Source: Endozoicomonas arenosclerae
GTDB lineage: Bacteria; Pseudomonadota; Gammaproteobacteria; Pseudomonadales; Endozoicomonadaceae
NCBI RefSeq assembly: GCF_001562015.1
Contig: NZ_LASA01000060.1
Span: forward strand, 1 to 64,000
Reading direction: 5' to 3'
DNA length: 64,000 nucleotides
Part shown: positions 60,385 through 64,000 of the stretch, one piece after another
Numbering within the stretch: position 1 is the stretch's first letter
How the letters are laid out: each line of letters starts with the position of its first letter
Position numbers and translations under genes: made by a program
The notes under the pieces: generated by a model
The model's database searches: none
Seen by the model: only the letters and a program-made list of their open reading frames with translations
Told to the model about the DNA's origin: nothing

Positions 60385-62175
60385 ATGCCAGAATATAAGG
60401 CCCCCCTGCGCGATATCCGGTTCGTACGTGACGAGCTCCTTGGATACACTGAGCACTATGCCAGTATCCCCGGTGGTGAAGAAGCTACCCCTGATATGGT
60501 TGATGCCATTCTTGAAGAAGGTGCAAAGTTCTGCGAGCAGGTTCTGGCTCCTTTGAATCAGATTGGCGACGAACAAGGTTGCACCTGGTCTGAAGAAGGT
60601 GTGAAAACACCTGACGGTTTTAAAGACGCTTATCTGCAGTATGTAGAAGGCGGATGGCCTTCACTGGCCAGCGATCCTGCCTATGGTGGTCAGGGTCTGC
60701 CATATTCTCTTGGGCTGGTTCTGAGTGAACTGATGGGTGAAGCCAACTGGTCCTGGGGTATGTACCCAGGCCTGAGTCATGGCGCCATGAATACTCTGGA
60801 AGCCCATGGTACTGAAGAACAAAAGCAAACCTACCTGACCAAACTGGTATCCGGTGAATGGACTGGTACCATGTGTCTGACAGAACCTCACTGTGGTTCT
60901 GACCTGGGCATGCTGCGCACCAAAGCTGAGCCAGCGGCTGACGGTTCTTACAAGATTTCAGGCACCAAGATTTTCATCTCTGCCGGTGAGCACGACATGG
61001 CAGACAATATTGTCCATATCGTTCTGGCTCGTCTGCCAGGTGCTCCTGAAGGTACCAAAGGTATCTCCCTGTTTATCGTTCCCAAACATCTCCCAGGCAA
61101 GCACGGCGAAAGCAATGGTGTCAGCTGTGGCTCGATCGAGCACAAGATGGGGATTCACGGTAACGCAACCTGCGTCATGAACTTTGATGAAGCTACCGGC
61201 TTCCTGATTGGTCCGGAAAACCGTGGTCTGAACTGCATGTTTACCTTTATGAATACAGCCCGTCTGGGAACCGGTATTCAGGGACTGTCACACGGTGAGA
61301 TTGCTTATCAAGGTGCACTGCGTTATGCCCGTGAGCGCCTGCAGATGCGTTCTCTGAGTGGTGCCAAGAATCCTGATGGCCCTGCAGATCCCATCATCGT
61401 ACATCCTGATGTTCGTCGTATGCTGCTGACCATCAAAGCCTTCACTGAAGGTAACCGTGCGCTGATGTATTACACCGCCAAGAAAGCGGATCTGCTGCAC
61501 AATCCAGACGAAGCAGTTCGTGATCAGGCGGATAAAGAGTTGGGCTTCCTGACACCTATTCTGAAAGCCTTCCTGACCGAAACAGGTTTTGAATCGGCCA
61601 ACCATGGCGTTCAGTGCTACGGTGGTCACGGTTATATCAGTGAGTGGGGTATGGAGCAGAACGTTCGTGACTGCCGTATCTCCATGCTTTATGAAGGCAC
61701 TACCGGTATCCAGGCGTTGGATCTGCTGGGAAGAAAAATCTTCCAGACCGGCGGTGAGTCCATGAAGCCTTTCACCAAGGAAGTTCACAAATTCTGTAAA
61801 GCTCATGCCGAGAATGAAGAGCTGAAAGCATTTGTTGAGCCTCTGGCTGCGCTGAACAAAGAGTGGGGCGATCTCACCATGCAGCTGGGTCTGAAGGCGA
61901 TGGAAAATCCGGATGAAGTGGGTGCGGCGGCTGTCGACTTCCTGATGTACTCCGGTTACGCGACACTGGCATACATGTGGGCTGATATGGCCAGAGTGGC
62001 TTCCGAGAAGCTGGCTGAAGGCACTACTGAAGAAGGCTTCTACAAAGCCAAGCTTCAGACAGCACGTTTCTATTATGAGCGTATTCTGCCAAGAACCCTG
62101 TCTCATAAGGCAGCCATGTTGTCCGGTACTGAAAACCTGCTGGATATGGCTGAAGAAGATTTCGGCGAGCTGTAA
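60385..62175 (+). CDS. Acyl-CoA dehydrogenase, long DmdC/FadE-like form
   Basis: The 596-residue FAD-dependent acyl-CoA dehydrogenase oxidises an acyl-CoA to the 2-enoyl-CoA. Seen are [13 protein letters not shown] and [15 protein letters not shown] (flavin/substrate region), [67 protein letters not shown] in conserved blocks, and the extra C-terminal domain typical of the roughly 590-residue group. That group includes medium/long-chain FadE enzymes and DmdC, which acts on methylmercaptopropionyl-CoA from DMSP. Sequence alone does not decide. A PsrA-type operator lies upstream, favouring a fatty-acid role. A paralogue starts at 63594. Confidence 0.9.
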   Translation: MPEYKAPLRDIRFVRDELLGYTEHYASIPGGEEATPDMVDAILEEGAKFCEQVLAPLNQIGDEQGCTWSEEGVKTPDGFKDAYLQYVEGGWPSLASDPAYGGQGLPYSLGLVLSELMGEANWSWGMYPGLSHGAMNTLEAHGTEEQKQTYLTKLVSGEWTGTMCLTEPHCGSDLGMLRTKAEPAADGSYKISGTKIFISAGEHDMADNIVHIVLARLPGAPEGTKGISLFIVPKHLPGKHGESNGVSCGSIEHKMGIHGNATCVMNFDEATGFLIGPENRGLNCMFTFMNTARLGTGIQGLSHGEIAYQGALRYARERLQMRSLSGAKNPDGPADPIIVHPDVRRMLLTIKAFTEGNRALMYYTAKKADLLHNPDEAVRDQADKELGFLTPILKAFLTETGFESANHGVQCYGGHGYISEWGMEQNVRDCRISMLYEGTTGIQALDLLGRKIFQTGGESMKPFTKEVHKFCKAHAENEELKAFVEPLAALNKEWGDLTMQLGLKAMENPDEVGAAAVDFLMYSGYATLAYMWADMARVASEKLAEGTTEEGFYKAKLQTARFYYERILPRTLSHKAAMLSGTENLLDMAEEDFGEL

Positions 62176-62194
62176 AGCTGAAATGCTGTTAAAG

Positions 62195-62222
62195 AAGGGC
62201 TACCGTATGGTGGCCCTTTTTT
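62195..62222 (+). terminator. Terminator after the acyl-CoA dehydrogenase
   Basis: AAGGGC-T-ACC pairs with GGT-G-GCCCTT around the loop GTAT and is followed by a T-run. Confidence 0.85.
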
Positions 62223-62249
62223 ATGGATAAAGTAAAAATAACTTTTGTT

Positions 62250-62510
62250 TCAGGGTGTCTCGTCAAGTATTACAAAACTAAGCAGGGTGACTGGCAGGGC
62301 TATTAACAAGGCGATATGAATGACCGGGTTAATCAGCATCAACAGGCCTGCAGCAATCCAGATGTTTTTCACAATACTTCTTTTGGCTCGATAGGACGCA
62401 GTGAAAGTCCTACGATAAAAATGACGGGCATCCGGTGTTTTGTCTTGCATCCAGTCCGGTTGCCATTTGATTTTCAACATAGTGCTGATCAGGGCTATCA
62501 GATACCGCAT
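62250..62510 (-). CDS. Small membrane protein of unknown function
   Basis: I do not recognise this 86-residue protein. It starts at ATG 62510 with AAAGGA six bases upstream; the ATG at 62516 is too close to that site. A basic N-terminal half (HFYRRTFTASYRAKRSIVKN) is followed by two hydrophobic segments (IWIAAGLLMLINPVIHIALL and IALPVTLLSFVIL). Confidence 0.5.
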   Translation of the reverse strand: MRYLIALISTMLKIKWQPDWMQDKTPDARHFYRRTFTASYRAKRSIVKNIWIAAGLLMLINPVIHIALLIALPVTLLSFVILDETP

Positions 62511-62703
62511 AGTCATTCCTTTGATATATGCGCATACATTTAAGTTAACACGAAAAAAACCATTTGCTGGTCATTTTGAGTCTATCGTTTATTAGTTTTT
62601 TGCCTAACCTCCAACGCTGGTCTATAAAAAAATACAGCATTAATCCTTTTTCAAAGACCATGGAGATATAACAGCCGCACCAGGAGCTGTATTAGGCGAG
62701 GCG

Positions 62704-63411
62704 ATGAGCACACAGAAAACACTAATAATCCCCTTATCGGGCTTTTATAAGCGAATCATTAATCCTTTCTTAAAGGTAATTCTTATTCTCTCAATTCCCT
62801 GCAGCCTGCTGGCGGCAGAGAACAGCGAAATAAACTACGGATTACAGAGCCATAATGGCCAGTCTCAATGGTTAGAGCCTGACGGCGTCATGTTGGCTGC
62901 AGATACCAACAGGGACATGGTTCAGGACGATCAGCCCCCAGAGGAATCAGAAGAACCTCCGGTTACCGTAGATACATACTCCCCCTACAATAGCTTTGAA
63001 GAAGAGTCCGGCTGGGTGGATCAAATCTGGGGGCGTCCATCCCGAGATCATATCTATCTTGGGATGTGGACTTTGCACCTGGATCCTGGCGATGATCAGG
63101 AAAACAATAATGAGCTGATTGGTTTCACATACAAGGGATACTACGGTGGAACATTTATCAATACCCACAGCGACCGGGTTTGGTCGGCGGGTTGGCAGAG
63201 AACACTGTTTCAGCAGAAGTATGGAGAGTTTGATGTCGAGGCTGGTTATCGTGCCGGCATCATGTATGGGTACAAGAAGTATCTGACGCTCTATGACACC
63301 CGTTTCTTTCCACTGATTCAGGCGGTTCTGGATATCGATTACAAAGGTTTCGGCCTGGAGCTCTCCTGGGCTGGAGTCGTTCTGACAGCGGGCTTCTATT
63401 ATCGTTTTTAA
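62704..63411 (+). CDS. Outer-membrane beta-barrel protein
   Basis: The 235-residue protein has a long signal peptide (VILILSIPCSLLAAE, cleavage near residue 40), an acidic Pro-rich spacer (QDDQPPEESEEPPV), then alternating amphipathic strands rich in Tyr, Trp and Gly. These strands include IYLGMWTLHLD, FTYKGYYGGTFIN and VWSAGWQRTLF. It ends in YYRF, the terminal aromatic of outer-membrane barrels. Strand order and the IYLGMWTLH start faintly recall PagP-like lipid A acyltransferases, but I cannot confirm the catalytic residues. Function is left open. Confidence 0.65.
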   Translation: MSTQKTLIIPLSGFYKRIINPFLKVILILSIPCSLLAAENSEINYGLQSHNGQSQWLEPDGVMLAADTNRDMVQDDQPPEESEEPPVTVDTYSPYNSFEEESGWVDQIWGRPSRDHIYLGMWTLHLDPGDDQENNNELIGFTYKGYYGGTFINTHSDRVWSAGWQRTLFQQKYGEFDVEAGYRAGIMYGYKKYLTLYDTRFFPLIQAVLDIDYKGFGLELSWAGVVLTAGFYYRF

Positions 63412-63452
63412 CCGCCTGGATTTGGAAAGAGACTGATTTAAAACACTTCCTG

Positions 63453-63482
63453 AAGCCACAGATAAATGCTGTGGCTTTTTTT
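63453..63482 (+). terminator. Rho-independent terminator after the barrel protein gene
   Basis: AAGCCACAG pairs with CTGTGGCTT around a 7-nt loop, followed by a run of T. Confidence 0.92.
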
Positions 63483-63495
63483 GTAGTTAAAAATT

Positions 63496-63509
63496 CAAAC
63501 GTTAGTTTA
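63496..63509 (+). promoter_or_regulatory. PsrA-type operator upstream of the second acyl-CoA dehydrogenase
   Basis: CAAAC-GTTA-GTTTA fits (G/C)AAAC-N4-GTTT(G/C) at all but the last base. It is flanked by ATT and AAAC as in the site at 60299-60320. Its position about 85 bp before the start suits transcriptional control. Confidence 0.5.
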
Positions 63510-63593
63510 AAACATTCCTTTTAGAGCCCTATCCACTGGGGTAAAATAAATGAACACTTGACTAAAAACATTAAAACTCCAGGAGTGTCCACC

Positions 63594-64000
63594 ATGGCAG
63601 ATTATCAGGCACCTCTCCGTGATATGCGCTTTGTGATGTACGAAGTATTCAATGCTGATAAACGTTGGAGCCAGTGGCCTGCTACTCAGGAAGTGGTTGA
63701 TCGTGAAACTGCGGATGCCTTTCTGGAAGAAGGTGCAAAGCTGGCTGCTCGAACCGTTGCGCCGTTGAATCGCGAAGGTGACGAGGAAGGCTGTCACTGG
63801 ACTGAAGAAGGTGTAACCACCCCAAAAGGTTACAAAGAAGCTTATCAGCTGTTTTCAGAAGCGGGTCTGACCGGAATTAGTGGAAATCCTGAATATGGTG
63901 GCATGGGCATGCCCAAGGCACTGAGTGCTCAATTTGATGAGATGTTCAGTAGCGCCAGCCTGGCATTTATTTTGTACCCAAGCCTGACTTCTGGCTCTGC
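63594..64000 (+). CDS. Acyl-CoA dehydrogenase paralogue, 3' end outside the window
   Basis: The first 135 residues are seen. They are collinear with the start of the enzyme at 60385 (xYQAPLRDMRFV, EEGAKLAARTVAPLNREGDEEGCHW, PEYGGMGMP), so this is a second member of the same roughly 590-residue acyl-CoA dehydrogenase group. CCAGGAG lies upstream of ATG 63594. The catalytic part is beyond the window. Confidence 0.88.
   Translation, partial: MADYQAPLRDMRFVMYEVFNADKRWSQWPATQEVVDRETADAFLEEGAKLAARTVAPLNREGDEEGCHWTEEGVTTPKGYKEAYQLFSEAGLTGISGNPEYGGMGMPKALSAQFDEMFSSASLAFILYPSLTSGS

Noticed and set aside
62704-63411. Assignment of the barrel protein as PagP
   Set aside because: Only the IYLGMWTLH start is reminiscent, and the catalytic His, Asp and Ser of PagP could not be placed with confidence.
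1-64000. CRISPR arrays, tRNA and rRNA genes
   Set aside because: No regularly spaced repeats, cloverleaf-type sequences or rRNA signatures were noticed on either strand.

Overview
The window looks like a chromosomal segment of a host-associated marine gammaproteobacterium of the Oceanospirillales, most like Endozoicomonas. The reasons are a Vibrio/Oceanospirillum-type TonB2 cluster, gammaproteobacterial housekeeping blocks (rpsF-rpsR-rplI, dnaB, tatABC, tamAB, bioBFHCD, rlmB, srkA, ppnP), and between them large charged proteins of effector type with eukaryote-like features. The genus is an inference; no rRNA gene is present.

Layout. 0-2.2 kb: an integron attC-like site with a cassette-type ORF, then a truncated IS630-type transposase interrupted by a complete IS30-family element. 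2.3-7.5 kb: a six-gene minus-strand TonB2 operon (DUF3450, ttpC-like, exbB, exbD, tonB, TPR protein). 7.7-13.3 kb: a TonB-dependent receptor, two MITE-like inverted-repeat elements, a KshA-like Rieske oxygenase, a hemolysin III homologue and an amidohydrolase-like protein. 13.4-20.4 kb: two large effector-like genes flanking rlmB, a DUF2789 gene and a 2-hydroxyacid dehydrogenase. 20.5-28 kb: flavin reductase, succinate-semialdehyde dehydrogenase, ppnP, tamB and tamA. 28-32.9 kb: an effector-like repeat protein, rpsF-rpsR-membrane protein-rplI, and a secreted acidic-tailed protein. 33-42.4 kb: tandem Tat-exported PhoX paralogues, a matrixin-like protease with a partner, and tatABC. 42.6-46.1 kb: dnaB, srkA and a eukaryotic-like protein kinase. 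46.1-52.9 kb: a complete Wadjet (jetABCD) anti-plasmid system. 53-59.4 kb: small hypotheticals, comF and the biotin operon bioBFHCD. 59.4-64 kb: an effector-like gene, an acyl-CoA dehydrogenase, a small membrane protein, an outer-membrane barrel protein and the start of a second acyl-CoA dehydrogenase.

The most striking item is the minus-strand gene at 17995-20379. Its central domain carries an H-E-C triad spaced almost exactly as in YopJ-family (C55) acetyltransferase effectors. Its C-terminus carries two consecutive segments that read as eukaryotic basic helix-loop-helix domains. I know of no described bacterial effector with this architecture. Other points of interest are matching PsrA-type operators in front of both acyl-CoA dehydrogenases, a 139-bp MITE with a clean 7-bp target duplication, the Wadjet operon, and about 10.8 kb of accessory genes separating rplI from dnaB.
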